DNA of 62,823 nt, taken from Streptococcus cristatus (GTDB lineage Bacteria > Bacillota > Bacilli > Lactobacillales > Streptococcaceae). The position numbers were made by a program, and so were the translations under genes. The stretch is taken from contig NZ_RJNA01000004.1 of assembly GCF_003943815.1 (NCBI RefSeq), forward strand, positions 1 to 62,823, read 5' to 3'. Shown piece by piece: positions 24,969 through 34,407 of this stretch. The notes under the pieces are model-generated. The model ran no database searches, was not told the DNA's origin, and was given only the letters and a program-made list of their open reading frames with translations. Each line of letters opens with the position of its first letter. Position 1 is the first letter of the stretch.

Positions 24969-26117
24969 TTATTCCTCAATATCAAAGGCATCGTCTAGAT
25001 CAAGAGTCACTTCTTCTAATTTTTCAAGAGAAGCCTCAGCCTTACCCTTCACTACTTCTGCTGGCTCATCATCTTCAATCAAGCCGTAACGTACACGGAC
25101 TTGACGGTCGATTTCATCAAAGACTTCTGGATGATCAGCCAAATATTTCTTCGCATTTTCAGAACCTTGACCGATTTTTTCATCATTGTAGGAGTACCAA
25201 GCACCCGCTTTTTTGATGATATCCAAGTCAGTTGCAATCTTAATCAGCTCGCCTGTCTTAGAAATACCTTCTCCGTACATGATTTCCACAAAGGCTTCCT
25301 TGAATGGTGGAGCCACCTTGTTTTTCACAACCTTGATTTTGGTTTCCTTACCGACATTGGTATCCTTCGCATCACCCGTACCCTTGATTTGGGTATTGCC
25401 ACGGACATCCAAACGAACAGAAGCGTAGAACTTCAACGCACGTCCACCTGGTGTTGTTTCAGGATTTCCAAACATAACACCAACTTTTTCACGAAGTTGG
25501 TTGATAAAGATGGCAATCGTCTTGGTTTTATTGATAGAAGCAGACAATTTGCGCATCGCCTGGCTCATCATTCGAGCCTGCAAGCCGACGTGGCTGTCAC
25601 CGATATCCCCATCGATTTCCGCACGTGGTACCAGAGCTGCAACTGAGTCAATGACGACCAAATCAACGGCACCAGAGTCAATCAATTTACCAGCAATTTC
25701 AAGGCCTTGCTCGCCAGAGTCAGGCTGAGACAGCAGCAACTCATCAATATTGACACCCAGAGCTGCAGCATAGGACGGATCCAAAGCGTGCTCTGCATCG
25801 ATAAAGGCTGCGATGCCGCCTTCTTTTTGAGCTTGAGCCACTGCGTGAAGGGCAACGGTTGTCTTACCAGAAGACTCTGGGCCGTAAATCTCAATAATCC
25901 GTCCCTTAGGATAGCCGCCCGCACCGAGGGCGATGTCCAAAGCCAGAGAGCCTGAACTCATGACTTGAACCTTTTGCTCAGCTCGCTCGCCCAGACGCAT
26001 AATAGCTCCCTTACCGAAGTCTTTTTCAATGTTTTTTAGGGCATTGTCCAAAGCTTTTTGGCGTTCATCTCCAAATTTCTTTGTAATTTCATCCAAATTT
26101 TTCTGTTTTTTTGCCAT
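24969..26117 (-). CDS. recA: Recombinase RecA
   Basis: A 382-aa DNA strand-exchange ATPase for homologous recombination, transformation and the SOS-type response. GPESSGKTT near residue 78 is Walker [11 protein letters not shown] near 153 Walker B, and [20 protein letters not shown] near 210 is the L2 DNA-binding loop. The C-terminus is strongly acidic, as is usual. It lies 58 bp downstream of cinA and is expected to be induced with it from the cinA cin-box during competence. Confidence 0.97.
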   Translation of the reverse strand: MAKKQKNLDEITKKFGDERQKALDNALKNIEKDFGKGAIMRLGERAEQKVQVMSSGSLALDIALGAGGYPKGRIIEIYGPESSGKTTVALHAVAQAQKEGGIAAFIDAEHALDPSYAAALGVNIDELLLSQPDSGEQGLEIAGKLIDSGAVDLVVIDSVAALVPRAEIDGDIGDSHVGLQARMMSQAMRKLSASINKTKTIAIFINQLREKVGVMFGNPETTPGGRALKFYASVRLDVRGNTQIKGTGDAKDTNVGKETKIKVVKNKVAPPFKEAFVEIMYGEGISKTGELIKIATDLDIIKKAGAWYSYNDEKIGQGSENAKKYLADHPEVFDEIDRQVRVRYGLIEDDEPAEVVKGKAEASLEKLEEVTLDLDDAFDIEE

Positions 26118-26175
26118 TTATTTCTCCTATTTTTTTCTAAAATGTCTTTTGGCCATCTGTTCATTATACCAAAAA

Positions 26176-27432
26176 TCAGTCCTTTAATAAAGTTTTTCGT
26201 ACGAGGTTGAAGGCATGCATAACGGCAATCTTCCGCACATCCCGTCGGCTACGACCAGCAATATTGACCTCAATAATTTCCGTTTCTGATTCACTCGCTA
26301 AGCCGATAAAAACCGTTCCAGCTGGATGACCTTCCAGTGAATCTGGACCTGCCACACCTGTCAGACTGACAGCCAAGTCACTCTGAGTCAGCTTTCTAGC
26401 CTGCTCTGCCATTTTCCCAGCTGTAAAGGCCGAAACAACGCCGTGCTTCTTCAGCTCTTCCAGCGGAATATTTAACATCCGGCTCTTTTCTTCCATGCTG
26501 TAGGTGACAAAGCCACCTGAAAAAATAGCTGAAGCTCCAGCAAAATCAGCCAAGGTCGCTTGAAAGAGGCCAGCTGTCAAACTCTCCGCCGCCGAAATCG
26601 TCTTCCCTTGACTCTTGAGCAGATCAAAGGCCACCTGAGCCAAGGAATTGTCATCTCCATAACCATAGAAAATCTCTGACAATGACTGTTCCTCAAAAGT
26701 CTTGTGTGCTAAAATTTCCTTTTCCACAGCCTCAAACTTGGTGTCAGCTTCTGCCTGACTCAAGGCCTTGGTGGACAATCGCAAAGTAACTTCCCCTGTC
26801 TTTGCATAAGGAGCAATTGTGGGGTCACTCTGCTGCTCAATCATCTCTGACAAAATAGTCACTAGCTGACTCTCGCCGATACCAAAGAAACGCAGCACCC
26901 GTGAGTACAATTTCTGACCTGTGGATAAGAGGGGAACCAGCTCATTATTGACCATAGGTTTAAGCTCGCTAGGCGGGCCAGGCAAGACTACATAGGTCAC
27001 TCCGTCTGCTTCTAACAATCCTCCGACAGCTAAGCCAGTCGCATTTGGTAGCGGAGTCGAGCCTGTCACCAGCTGGGCCTGACGTTCATTGTTGGGCGTT
27101 CGGGCATAGTCTGGTCGGCTGGCAAAAAAACGATCCAACTTTTCCACAGCCTCAGGGTCGAACCTCAAATCTCGACCGACAAACTTAGCCAAGGTCTGCT
27201 TGGTCAAATCATCCTCTGTTGGCCCCAAACCTCCTGTCAGGATAATTAAATCACTGCGCTCTTTGGCAATTTCTAGGACAGAGAGAAGACGATTTTCATT
27301 GTCCCCCACTGCTGTCTGAAAATAGACATCAATTCCTAGACTAGCTAGCTTTTCAGATAAAAATTGGGCATTGGTATTGACAATCTGACCTGTCAGAATC
27401 TCGGTGCCCACAGCAATAATTTCTGCTTTCAT
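26176..27432 (-). CDS. cinA: Competence-induced protein CinA
   Basis: A 418-aa two-domain protein. Residues 1-170 are a molybdopterin-binding-like (MoCF) domain with [15 protein letters not shown] and [13 protein letters not shown]; residues 255-418 are the nicotinamide-nucleotide amidase-type domain with [14 protein letters not shown] and SLTGVAGPD. In pneumococcus CinA is cotranscribed with recA and helps bring RecA to the membrane. A consensus cin-box lies 18 bp before the start codon, with GGAGG between them. Confidence 0.95.
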   Translation of the reverse strand: MKAEIIAVGTEILTGQIVNTNAQFLSEKLASLGIDVYFQTAVGDNENRLLSVLEIAKERSDLIILTGGLGPTEDDLTKQTLAKFVGRDLRFDPEAVEKLDRFFASRPDYARTPNNERQAQLVTGSTPLPNATGLAVGGLLEADGVTYVVLPGPPSELKPMVNNELVPLLSTGQKLYSRVLRFFGIGESQLVTILSEMIEQQSDPTIAPYAKTGEVTLRLSTKALSQAEADTKFEAVEKEILAHKTFEEQSLSEIFYGYGDDNSLAQVAFDLLKSQGKTISAAESLTAGLFQATLADFAGASAIFSGGFVTYSMEEKSRMLNIPLEELKKHGVVSAFTAGKMAEQARKLTQSDLAVSLTGVAGPDSLEGHPAGTVFIGLASESETEIIEVNIAGRSRRDVRKIAVMHAFNLVRKTLLKD

Positions 27433-27449
27433 AGAACCTCCTACCTTAC

Positions 27450-27457
27450 TATTCGGA
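27450..27457 (-). promoter_or_regulatory. cin-box of cinA-recA
   Basis: TCCGAATA on the minus strand fits the consensus TNCGAATA exactly. It is followed by GTAAGG and the GGAGG ribosome-binding site, so the predicted leader is very short (about 10 nt). A T-rich stretch lies upstream. Confidence 0.75.
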
Positions 27458-27617
27458 ATTGGCTTTATTTTATCACAAAAAAGAGTAAAAAAGTTGATTT
27501 TCTTTTCAGGAAATAAAAAGAGCTGTCAACTTGATTGACAAAGTTGTCAACATCCTGTGGATAACTTTTGAAAATCTGTTTGTTATGGAGAATAACTGGA
27601 TTGTTAGGCAGATGCTA

Positions 27618-27646
27618 TTGGAAAAGGAACTTTTTCTTTTTATAAT
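27618..27646 (+). promoter_or_regulatory. Promoter of the first XRE-membrane regulator gene
   Basis: TTGGAA (27618-27623), 17-bp spacer, TATAAT (27641-27646) on the plus strand, about 60 bp before the ATG at 27709. Confidence 0.65.
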
Positions 27647-27708
27647 AAATATGAAAAGGATGTAAAGAAGAAACTTATTTATTTTACTAGAAAAGAGAGG
27701 GAATCATC

Positions 27709-28119
27709 ATGAAAATTTCTCAAGTTCTCAAAGACATTCGTCAACATCATCAGCTCACTCAGGAAGCTTTAGCAGAAAGACTCAAGGTTTCCCGCTCTGC
27801 CATTGCCCGCTGGGAAAGCGAAAAAGGTATCCCTGATATTGGAAATCTCATCGCTATCAGTCGGGAATTTGATATCAGTCTGGACACACTCATCAAGGAG
27901 GACGAGCGTTTGGAGAAAAAGGTCATCGAAGACAGCAAGGCTAAAAAATGGCATTATTTAGTTATCCTCTACCTTTTTTCCATCTTGGTTTACATTGGTG
28001 TCTCTGCTTATTTGCACCATATCTTTATGGCTGGCTTCCTCATCTCCACCCTCTTTATGCTCTTCTACGAACTGCGCATCTTTATCAAGGAAAAGATTTG
28101 GATGCAGAATGAGGAGTAA
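27709..28119 (+). CDS. XRE-family DNA-binding protein with membrane segments
   Basis: A 136-aa protein. Residues 1-60 are a helix-turn-helix domain (RQHHQLTQEALAERLKVSRS, then AIARWESEKG). Residues 85-125 form two or three membrane segments. Such membrane-tethered XRE proteins are common, poorly studied regulators in streptococci. AGAGAGGG lies before the ATG. It stands alone on the plus strand in a mostly minus-strand region and shares a terminator with the convergent GNAT gene. Its target and signal are unknown. Confidence 0.85.
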   Translation: MKISQVLKDIRQHHQLTQEALAERLKVSRSAIARWESEKGIPDIGNLIAISREFDISLDTLIKEDERLEKKVIEDSKAKKWHYLVILYLFSILVYIGVSAYLHHIFMAGFLISTLFMLFYELRIFIKEKIWMQNEE

Positions 28120-28137
28120 TAATATTCACACTGTACA

Positions 28138-28177
28138 GAAAAGGCTTAGACAACTATCTTGTCTAGGCCTTTTTTTC
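28138..28177. terminator. Bidirectional terminator between XRE gene and GNAT gene
   Basis: A 13-bp stem (AAGGCTTAGACAA with TTGTCTAGGCCTT, one wobble) around CTATC, followed by TTTTTTT on the plus strand and preceded by AAAA. It overlaps the last codon and the stop codon of the GNAT gene. Confidence 0.88.
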
Positions 28178-28720
28178 GTCATTCTTTAACTGACTTTCAT
28201 AGCGGAGACGGATGGTTGGCTCTCCGCGAAGGCTCAATCCCTCCTTTTCCCACATCAGTGTCATCCCAATTTTTTCTAAAACTCCTTGACTAGCAAGATT
28301 GGGCTTAGTCGTGTGGGCAAGAAATATCTTTATCCCCGGCATGTTCTGAGCCAATTCTTTCAAGGCTAAGGCTGCTTCAGTAGCATAGCCTTTTCTGTGG
28401 TAGTTAGCATTGACTGTATAGCCTATTTCCGCCGTTTCTTGTTCCGTATCTATTCGAAGGGAGATATTCCCAATTAATTTGCCTTCAGATTTCAACTCGA
28501 TACCGTAGCGGCCCAAAGGAGCACTTAAATTATATAAAACAAGGCTCTCTCGGCTCTCTTCTATGCTTTGGTGCTCTGGATAATCATATTTTAATAATTC
28601 TCCATCTGAAGTATACTCATGATAATCCAACAAATCATCCATGGTCATGGGACGTAGGAGGAGACGCTCCGTCTCCAAGATACGATTCTCCGCTAAATAT
28701 ACTAAAGCTTTATTATCCAT
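28163..28720 (-). CDS. GNAT family N-acetyltransferase (RimJ/RimL-like)
   Basis: A 185-aa acetyltransferase. ILETERLLLRPMTMDDLLDY at the start and AEIGYTVNANYHRKGYATEA near residue 96 (acetyl-CoA binding loop), then LEKIGMTLMWEKEG, place it in the RimJ/RimL-type group. The substrate could be a ribosomal protein N-terminus or a small molecule. It is a single-gene unit ended by the shared terminator. Confidence 0.85.
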   Translation of the reverse strand: MDNKALVYLAENRILETERLLLRPMTMDDLLDYHEYTSDGELLKYDYPEHQSIEESRESLVLYNLSAPLGRYGIELKSEGKLIGNISLRIDTEQETAEIGYTVNANYHRKGYATEAALALKELAQNMPGIKIFLAHTTKPNLASQGVLEKIGMTLMWEKEGLSLRGEPTIRLRYESQLKNDEKKA

Positions 28721-28803
28721 CCTTCATTTCCTTTATTAAAAATCTTCAAAATACTTAAAAAGTAGCCACTAGACTTTCGCTTTATTTACTTACCGCTCTA
28801 CTG

Positions 28804-29457
28804 CTACATTAAAAAAATTGTTACCACAAAAGCAATGATATTATTGCAACAATGAAGGGCAATTGGATACCAGATATTTTTATCCTTTCTCAGATACAGG
28901 AGCGAGAGAAGAAGACCTGCGGCAATATAGGAAATAGCTGTCACCCACTCTGATAAGTCCCAGCTGTGCATATGAAGGGTGGCAAATAGAAAGGTTGTTA
29001 ACACAATACCGAGCCCGTCAGAGAATTTTGCCAAGAAAGTGCCTAGGAAAAAGCGACGGAAGAAAAACTCTTCAACAATTGGCCCGATAAAGCAACCGAT
29101 AACCAAGATTAAAAATGGATTTTTCAACAAGGCACCTTGAATATTGGCTTCATTCTGTCCCTGCAGTGGCAAGCCTAGACTGTGTTTAATCAGAGCTGAA
29201 AGCAAGTTGCAGGCAATGGACAGGAGGAAAACGAAGACCATATACAAGGAAATCGTTTTTAGAAATTCCTTCTTTTTAGTCAGAATCAAGGCCAGCTGCT
29301 CCTTTAATTCTTCACGATAAGCTAAAATTCCCAAGATAAATAAAAGGAAATAAACTGGGTAAATCAACCAATTTATCCCAATCAACTGCAAGCCTCTACC
29401 TAGGAATAAGATCGTATAGAGGGTGATAAAAATAAGGAGAAATTTTCTTGTTTTCAT
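28804..29457 (-). CDS. CPBP family intramembrane metalloprotease
   Basis: A 217-aa membrane protein with about seven membrane segments. The CPBP (Abi/CAAX protease) motifs are present: EEFFFRRF (EExxxR) near residue 126, LFATLHMHSW near 156, and HCCNNIIAF near the C-terminus. Members include bacteriocin self-immunity proteins, but no bacteriocin genes are visible here. The start is the ATG at 29457, seven bases after GGAAG; a longer frame would overlap the tag gene. It is 4 bp downstream of tag and is probably cotranscribed. Confidence 0.85.
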   Translation of the reverse strand: MKTRKFLLIFITLYTILFLGRGLQLIGINWLIYPVYFLLFILGILAYREELKEQLALILTKKKEFLKTISLYMVFVFLLSIACNLLSALIKHSLGLPLQGQNEANIQGALLKNPFLILVIGCFIGPIVEEFFFRRFFLGTFLAKFSDGLGIVLTTFLFATLHMHSWDLSEWVTAISYIAAGLLLSLLYLRKDKNIWYPIALHCCNNIIAFVVTIFLM

Positions 29458-29461
29458 TGTT

Positions 29462-30016
29462 CTACTTCCAATCACAATTATTTTCATGGTCATTGATAAG
29501 GCCAGCTGCTTCTAGGAATGAATAGACACAAACTGGACCGACAAATTTGAAGCCTTGCTTTTTCAGCGCCTTGGACATAGTTTCTGACAGCTCTGTCTTA
29601 GTAGGGGCTTCCTTGTAGTTCGTAATTTGATTGTCAATCGTTTTGAAATCGACAAAGGACCAGATATAGTCGTTAAAAGAGCCAAACTGCTTTTGAACAG
29701 CCAAAAAAGCTTGAGCATTATCCCTGGTCGCATAGATTTTCATCTTATTGCGAACGATATCAGGATTGTCCAAAAGAGCATCCAGATCCGCATCCGTCAT
29801 CTGGGCAATTTTCTGGGCATCATAGAAATGAAAAGCTTCCCGAAAAGCCTGACGTTTATTGAGAATGGTCTCCCAAGAAAGTCCAGCCTGATAGGTCTCC
29901 ATGCAAAGCAATTCAAATAATTTTTGATCATCATGGAGGGGCTTGCCCCACTCCTCATCATGATAGGCCACATACAAAGGGTTATTCATTTTTACCCAGC
30001 CACAACGTTTGGTCAT
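29462..30016 (-). CDS. tag: DNA-3-methyladenine glycosylase I
   Basis: A 184-aa base-excision repair enzyme that removes 3-methyladenine. KRCGWVKMNNPLYVAYHDEE at the N-terminus and the final HENNCDWK supply the zinc-binding Cys and His residues; MCMETYQAGLSW-type sequence near residue 38 is the substrate-pocket region. It lies 9 bp after ruvA. The ruvA-tag-cinA-recA linkage is seen in other streptococci; here small genes are interposed. Confidence 0.95.
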   Translation of the reverse strand: MTKRCGWVKMNNPLYVAYHDEEWGKPLHDDQKLFELLCMETYQAGLSWETILNKRQAFREAFHFYDAQKIAQMTDADLDALLDNPDIVRNKMKIYATRDNAQAFLAVQKQFGSFNDYIWSFVDFKTIDNQITNYKEAPTKTELSETMSKALKKQGFKFVGPVCVYSFLEAAGLINDHENNCDWK

Positions 30017-30025
30017 ATCTTCCTC

Positions 30026-30619
30026 CTATTTCACCAACATCTTAAGGGCAGACTTGATATAGTTTTCCGCCGTATCAGTCGTGCCTTCAAAGAATTTCTT
30101 GATTTTCTTAAGTTCCGCGGCTTTGTAGCCCAGAGCCAGCATGACTTCCATGGCTTCTTCCAACTCTTGGTTTTCATTGCTAGCTTGCACTGCAGCCTTG
30201 GCAGGAAGTTCGTCACCAGCTACTGCCACTTTGCCCTCCAGATCCAGCACCATCTGCTGGGCTGTTTTCTTACCAATCTTAGGAAACTTGGTCAGGTAGG
30301 TGATGTTTTTCTGCTCAATGGCTTGCACTAAACCAGCATTATCATCTGCGGCAATGATAGCCAAGGCAGACACTGGCCCAATACCTGAGACTGAAATCAA
30401 GCTGAGAAAGAGTTGCTTCTCCTCCTCGGTCGCAAAGCCGTATAAGAGCTTCGCATCTTCTCTCACCACTTGGTGCACATAGACCTTGGCTTCCTGATTA
30501 AGATGTCCTGAGTATGCATAAGGATTGGCCACATGAAGAATATAGCCGATCGAGTTGACTTCCAATACAATGTATTTGGCTGTGATTTTACTGATGATTC
30601 CTTTAAAATATTCGTACAT
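30026..30619 (-). CDS. ruvA: Holliday junction DNA helicase subunit RuvA
   Basis: A 197-aa protein that binds four-way junctions and loads RuvB. The order is an N-terminal OB domain, two helix-hairpin-helix motifs ([15 protein letters not shown] and [20 protein letters not shown]) and a C-terminal domain that contacts RuvB. The start is the ATG at 30619, preceded by GAAGGAAG; an upstream in-frame extension of 39 codons has no family match. No ruvB is in the window. Confidence 0.96.
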   Translation of the reverse strand: MYEYFKGIISKITAKYIVLEVNSIGYILHVANPYAYSGHLNQEAKVYVHQVVREDAKLLYGFATEEEKQLFLSLISVSGIGPVSALAIIAADDNAGLVQAIEQKNITYLTKFPKIGKKTAQQMVLDLEGKVAVAGDELPAKAAVQASNENQELEEAMEVMLALGYKAAELKKIKKFFEGTTDTAENYIKSALKMLVK

Positions 30620-30704
30620 AATCTTCCTTCTTTTGGTATCGTTTTGCCCATCTAGTATATCATATTTTCTGTCTGGAAACTGCAAATAGAAGTGCAACCG
30701 GTGG

Positions 30705-30733
30705 TTGACAAAATGTACAGGAAGCTGTATTCT
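30705..30733 (+). promoter_or_regulatory. Promoter of the second XRE-membrane regulator gene
   Basis: TTGACA (30705-30710), 17-bp spacer, TATTCT (30728-30733) on the plus strand, about 55 bp before the ATG at 30789. The -35 is perfect. Confidence 0.6.
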
Positions 30734-30788
30734 CAAGATATCTAAAAGCTGTTAGGATAGAGTTAGCAAAGAAAAGGAGGCTGCGATC

Positions 30789-31295
30789 ATGAAACTCGCT
30801 GATAAATTATTTGAACTAAGAAAAGAAAAAGGCTGGTCACAAGAAAAGCTAGCTGAACAAATCAATGTCTCTCGCCAAAGCATTTCCAAGTGGGAATCTG
30901 GCCAAGCGCTGCCAGAGCTGGAAAAAATTGTAGAGCTGAGCAAAATTTTCCAGGTGACGACAGACTATCTGCTTTTAGAAGAAAGCGACAGGCCGGAAAG
31001 GAAACCCATCCTCTCAGAAGACGAAAAAGACCACTACTATAAGGAAGTGAAATCTTATGGCTTCTGGCAGGTTCTGTATATTTTTGTATCAGCCCTGGCT
31101 ATCTTTCTCTTTTTCGCAGGTTCTAGCTTTCCAGCAACATTCAATGCGCTGGTCTGGTTAACCTTCTTCCTCCTAGTTGCATCAGCAATGGCTATTAACA
31201 AGGCGCTAAAGATTAAGGAAAAGTATCTGGACAAGGTTATCGGCTTTGATGAGGATTCTAAGAAGGAAGATGCTAAAGATGAAGCTAAAAACTGA
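30789..31295 (+). CDS. XRE-family DNA-binding protein with membrane segments
   Basis: A 168-aa protein. Residues 1-60 form the helix-turn-helix ([20 protein letters not shown], then [19 protein letters not shown]). Two membrane segments follow near residues 92-112 and 117-135, then a charged tail. GGAGG precedes the ATG. The next gene, an RDD membrane protein, overlaps it by 17 bp, so the pair is an operon. It probably regulates itself and the RDD gene; this is inference from the layout. Confidence 0.85.
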   Translation: MKLADKLFELRKEKGWSQEKLAEQINVSRQSISKWESGQALPELEKIVELSKIFQVTTDYLLLEESDRPERKPILSEDEKDHYYKEVKSYGFWQVLYIFVSALAIFLFFAGSSFPATFNALVWLTFFLLVASAMAINKALKIKEKYLDKVIGFDEDSKKEDAKDEAKN

Positions 31296-31800
31296 CAATC
31301 CCATACCTGTCAAAACTCGTCTGAAAGAGCTGTTTGGAGACTGGCTCTTCATTTCGGGCTACCTCATTGCTCTTTTTTTACTAGCTATGGGCTTTTACAA
31401 TCTGGTTCTAGGAGGCATTCCGGCATTCACTGAAGCTCAGAGCCAACTTCTGGCTTTTTCTACCTCAGTCCTGCCTCTAACTATCATCTTTGCTTGGCTA
31501 GACTATAGAAAAGGCAGTTTTGGCAAGCGCTGGGCAGGTTTACAGTTGGTTTACAAACATAGGAGCTTTGCTCACAGCCTTTTGCGCTCTGCTATCAAGT
31601 TTTTCCCTTGGCAGCTGGGACATATGGGAGCTAGCCGTAGTGCTTATCAAGCAGATACCCTGTCAATTTTCTTGTCAACTTCAGCAGGTATTCTCTTCTT
31701 GATCTTTCTGCTGATGGGATTGCTTCGCAAGGACAAACGCCATCCAGCTGATTTGATAGCTGGAACGCAAGTTCAGCTCAAAAATTCAAAACAGCTCTAG
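31279..31800 (+). CDS. RDD family membrane protein
   Basis: A 173-aa protein with about four membrane segments. The N-terminal [20 protein letters not shown], the middle [16 protein letters not shown] and the end [20 protein letters not shown] match the RDD family, some members of which act as ion transporters. The start is set at the ATG at 31279, after AAGGAAG; an upstream in-frame ATG is inside the XRE gene. The substrate is unknown. A bidirectional terminator overlaps its end. Confidence 0.75.
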   Translation: MKLKTDNPIPVKTRLKELFGDWLFISGYLIALFLLAMGFYNLVLGGIPAFTEAQSQLLAFSTSVLPLTIIFAWLDYRKGSFGKRWAGLQLVYKHRSFAHSLLRSAIKFFPWQLGHMGASRSAYQADTLSIFLSTSAGILFLIFLLMGLLRKDKRHPADLIAGTQVQLKNSKQL

Positions 31801-31826
31801 TTCCATGACTAGGGCTGTTTGATTTT
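31788..31826. terminator. Bidirectional terminator between RDD gene and mutL
   Basis: A 13-bp stem (AAACAGCTCTAGT with ACTAGGGCTGTTT, one wobble) around TCCATG, with A and T tracts. It serves the convergent RDD and mutL genes. Confidence 0.85.
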
Positions 31827-31835
31827 CTATAGAGT

Positions 31836-33782
31836 TTAGTATTTCCCCAACTCCCGCAGGCTAGTATGATTTTCCTGAATGCGGCGGAACATTTTTTCCA
31901 TATCCGACTTGGTAAAATTGACCAAAACCGGCCGGCCGTGTGGGCAGTTGTAAGGATTGTCACACTGGGACAGCTGAAAGAGCAAGTCGCGCGCAGAGTA
32001 GTCATCCAGACTGTGATTGGCCTTGATGGAGCGTTTGCAGCTCATCATAATGGCTAGCTCTGCTCGATATTTCTTGATAGAAACTTCCTTGGTCAGGAGA
32101 AGCATGTCACACATCTCATAGATGCCAGCCTCAATCTCCTCTTCCTTGAACCAAATGGGATGCTCACGGAGGATAAACTGGTTGGCTCCGTACTCTTCTA
32201 AAAAGATGCCAGCATCTTCTAATAGCTCCATCCGCTGCTTGATTCGCAGCATATCGTCCGCTGGAAATTCAAAGATATAGGGCACCAAGAGCTGCTGCTG
32301 GCTATTGTCCACATCCCCAATCTTCTCCCGATAATACTCATACTTGACCCGCTCTTGGGCAGCATGCTGGTCAATAATGTAAAGACCACCCTTGCCCTGA
32401 GCAAAGAGATAGGTACCATGCATCTGGCCGAAATATTCTAACTCTGGGAAGCTTGACTTCTCTTCCTGTTCCAACTTATCCACAGCCCGCTCCAGACTAG
32501 CCTGGTCTAGCTCTGGATGGTCTAGTTGGTCATAGCTAGCCGGCTTTCGCTCTGCAAATTTGACCGAAGTTGATTGTGGCGGTTCTGCTTTTTTGTCAGT
32601 ATTTGCCTGAAAAGGCTTTGCTGACTCTTCGAAAGATAACTGCTGCTCTGCCACCTGTGACTTGAGGAAGAAGTCATTCTGCTCCTTATCGTAGTAGAGG
32701 CGATTTTCTTTAAGTGGGAGGCTGGTCTGTTCGGGCTTAGCTGCGCGCTTAACAGTTGATTTAGCTAGATTTTCCAAAGCATCAGGGATAAGGTCCTGCT
32801 CCTTGAGACTGGTCGCAATGGCTTGCGAAATCAAGGTCATGAGTTCGCGCTCTTTAGAAATGCGCACCTCTTGCTTGGTCGGATGGACATTGACATCGGC
32901 CAGATAGGGGTCAATCTGAATATTGATGACCGCTAGTGGAAAGCGGCCTACCATAAGCTTGCTGCCGTAGCCGTCCAAAATAGCACGATTAAGCAGGAAA
33001 TTCTTAATGTAGCGGCCGTTGATGAGAATCGTAATATAATTCCGATTCGCACGAGTCAGTTCAGGCAGGCTGACATAGCCACTCACTTCAAAATCCAAAT
33101 CTGAAGCAGAGATTTCCACCATTTTCTTGGCTGTTGCCAGACCATAGATGCCTGCAATAGCCTGACGCAGATTGCCACTGCCGGCAGTCCGTGTCATTTC
33201 GCGGCCGTCGCTGATAAGGGTGAAAGCCACTTCTGGATGGGCCAGACTAAGTCGATTAATCACATCAACGATATGGGACAGCTCAGCCTGCTGGCTCTTC
33301 ATATACTTGAGCCGGGCCGGAGTATTGAAGAAGAGATCTTCTATCTTGATTTTCGTTCCCACTGGACTGCTGGTAGGCTCATGCTCTTCGATCTCACCGC
33401 CTTGGGCAACTAGCAGGGTCCCGTGCTGGCCAGCTTCCGTCGCTGTCTCAATGGTAAAACGCGAGACAGAAGCAATGGAAGGAATGGCCTCGCCACGGAA
33501 ACCCAATGTCCGAATCCGAAAGAGATCCGCCTGCTTCTTGATTTTGCTAGTAGCATGACGTCGGAGGGCCAGAGGGACATCTTCGTGGTCTATGCCCTCG
33601 CCATTATCCGTTACCTGAATGCTCTTGAGTCCGGCCTCCTCGATTTCGATGGTAATCTGACTGGCACCCGCATCAATTGAATTTTCCACCAGCTCCTTGA
33701 CCACGCTGCTAGGCCGCTCAATGACCTCACCGGCCGCAATCTGATTGGCTAGAATTTCTGGAAGTTCGATAATTTTTGACAT
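31836..33782 (-). CDS. mutL: DNA mismatch repair protein MutL (HexB)
   Basis: A 648-aa protein. The GHKL ATPase domain carries [14 protein letters not shown] and [12 protein letters not shown] in the first 105 residues. Residues 350-445 are a Gln/Glu/Ser-rich linker. The C-terminal domain contains [12 protein letters not shown], which matches the endonuclease motif DQHAx2Ex4E, and near the end [10 protein letters not shown], so this is a nicking-competent MutL by motif. An extended -10 (TGTTATAAT, 33819-33811) lies 30 bp upstream. It stands apart from mutS because a LytTR-DUF3021 module lies between them. Confidence 0.96.
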   Translation of the reverse strand: MSKIIELPEILANQIAAGEVIERPSSVVKELVENSIDAGASQITIEIEEAGLKSIQVTDNGEGIDHEDVPLALRRHATSKIKKQADLFRIRTLGFRGEAIPSIASVSRFTIETATEAGQHGTLLVAQGGEIEEHEPTSSPVGTKIKIEDLFFNTPARLKYMKSQQAELSHIVDVINRLSLAHPEVAFTLISDGREMTRTAGSGNLRQAIAGIYGLATAKKMVEISASDLDFEVSGYVSLPELTRANRNYITILINGRYIKNFLLNRAILDGYGSKLMVGRFPLAVINIQIDPYLADVNVHPTKQEVRISKERELMTLISQAIATSLKEQDLIPDALENLAKSTVKRAAKPEQTSLPLKENRLYYDKEQNDFFLKSQVAEQQLSFEESAKPFQANTDKKAEPPQSTSVKFAERKPASYDQLDHPELDQASLERAVDKLEQEEKSSFPELEYFGQMHGTYLFAQGKGGLYIIDQHAAQERVKYEYYREKIGDVDNSQQQLLVPYIFEFPADDMLRIKQRMELLEDAGIFLEEYGANQFILREHPIWFKEEEIEAGIYEMCDMLLLTKEVSIKKYRAELAIMMSCKRSIKANHSLDDYSARDLLFQLSQCDNPYNCPHGRPVLVNFTKSDMEKMFRRIQENHTSLRELGKY

Positions 33783-33810
33783 CTTTTTCTCCGTATTTGT
33801 TCTGCTATCT

Positions 33811-33819
33811 ATTATAACA
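33811..33819 (-). promoter_or_regulatory. Extended -10 of mutL
   Basis: TGTTATAAT on the minus strand (TATAAT at 33816-33811), about 30 bp before the mutL ATG. No convincing -35 was seen. Confidence 0.55.
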
Positions 33820-33917
33820 CATTGGGCCCTTTCTAGCAGAGGGCAGCCTTGTCTTGACCATTCTGCTCACAAGACCAACCAGATAGACTCAAATAGCTGC
33901 CACATAGACAAAAGGGC

Positions 33918-33946
33918 TTGTTTTCGCTGCCATGTTGCGGTTTAAT
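33918..33946 (+). promoter_or_regulatory. Promoter of the LytTR-DUF3021 pair
   Basis: TTGTTT (33918-33923), 17-bp spacer, TTTAAT (33941-33946); the ribosome-binding site AAAGGAGG follows at once, so the leader is very short. Two direct repeats GCTGCCA (33896-33902 and 33926-33932) flank the -35 with a 30-bp period and could be binding sites for the LytTR protein. Confidence 0.5.
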
Positions 33947-33966
33947 AAAGGTGAAAGGAGGAAGTT

Positions 33967-34407
33967 ATGAAAGTTAAGCTAAGAATCGATTCTCAAGTCA
34001 CCGAAGACTCCGTCAGCATTGAGGCTCGCCTCATGACAGAAAGCATCCAGGAATTGGTCCACTTTGCTCAACATCTAGGCAAAGAAGACAAGATTCATGT
34101 CAAGAAAGAGGACGAAATCTATTTGCTGGATGCTAAGGAAATTCATCGAGTCTATACAGAAAATCGTCAGGTTCAGGTTCGAACAGCAAAAGACGGCTAT
34201 CGAGCTCAACAAGCTCTTTATCAGTTGCTGCAGGTCCTGCCGGAGTATTTCCTGCAGATTTCTCAGTCGGAGATTATCAACAGCCGACAAATCAGCCACC
34301 TCAAGCTGACTCCAAATGGCCTGATTCAAATATTTCTGAAAAACGGCGACCAGACTTACTCGTCCCGCCGTTATCTCAAATCCATCAAAGAAAGGTTGCA
34401 ATTATGA
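33967..34407 (+). CDS. LytTR domain transcriptional regulator
   Basis: A 146-aa protein with no receiver domain. Residues 45-145 form a LytTR DNA-binding domain: IYLLDAKEIHRVYTENRQVQ, then INSRQISHLKLTPNGLIQIF, and SRRYLKSIKERL at the end. It pairs with the overlapping DUF3021 membrane-protein gene, the standard two-part LytTR regulatory arrangement of streptococci, in which the membrane protein restrains the regulator. AAAGGAGG precedes the ATG. Targets are not known; self-regulation is likely. Confidence 0.9.
   Translation: MKVKLRIDSQVTEDSVSIEARLMTESIQELVHFAQHLGKEDKIHVKKEDEIYLLDAKEIHRVYTENRQVQVRTAKDGYRAQQALYQLLQVLPEYFLQISQSEIINSRQISHLKLTPNGLIQIFLKNGDQTYSSRRYLKSIKERLQL

Noticed and set aside
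25101..25646. Long plus-strand frame opposite recA
   Set aside because: Antisense shadow of recA: no start signals and no family features.
30609..30616. Exact cin-box TACGAATA on the minus strand
   Set aside because: It is codons 2-4 of ruvA (Tyr-Glu-Tyr). Transcription from it would begin inside ruvA; no ORF with its own ribosome-binding site follows closely. Likely chance, though a competence transcript into tag is not excluded.
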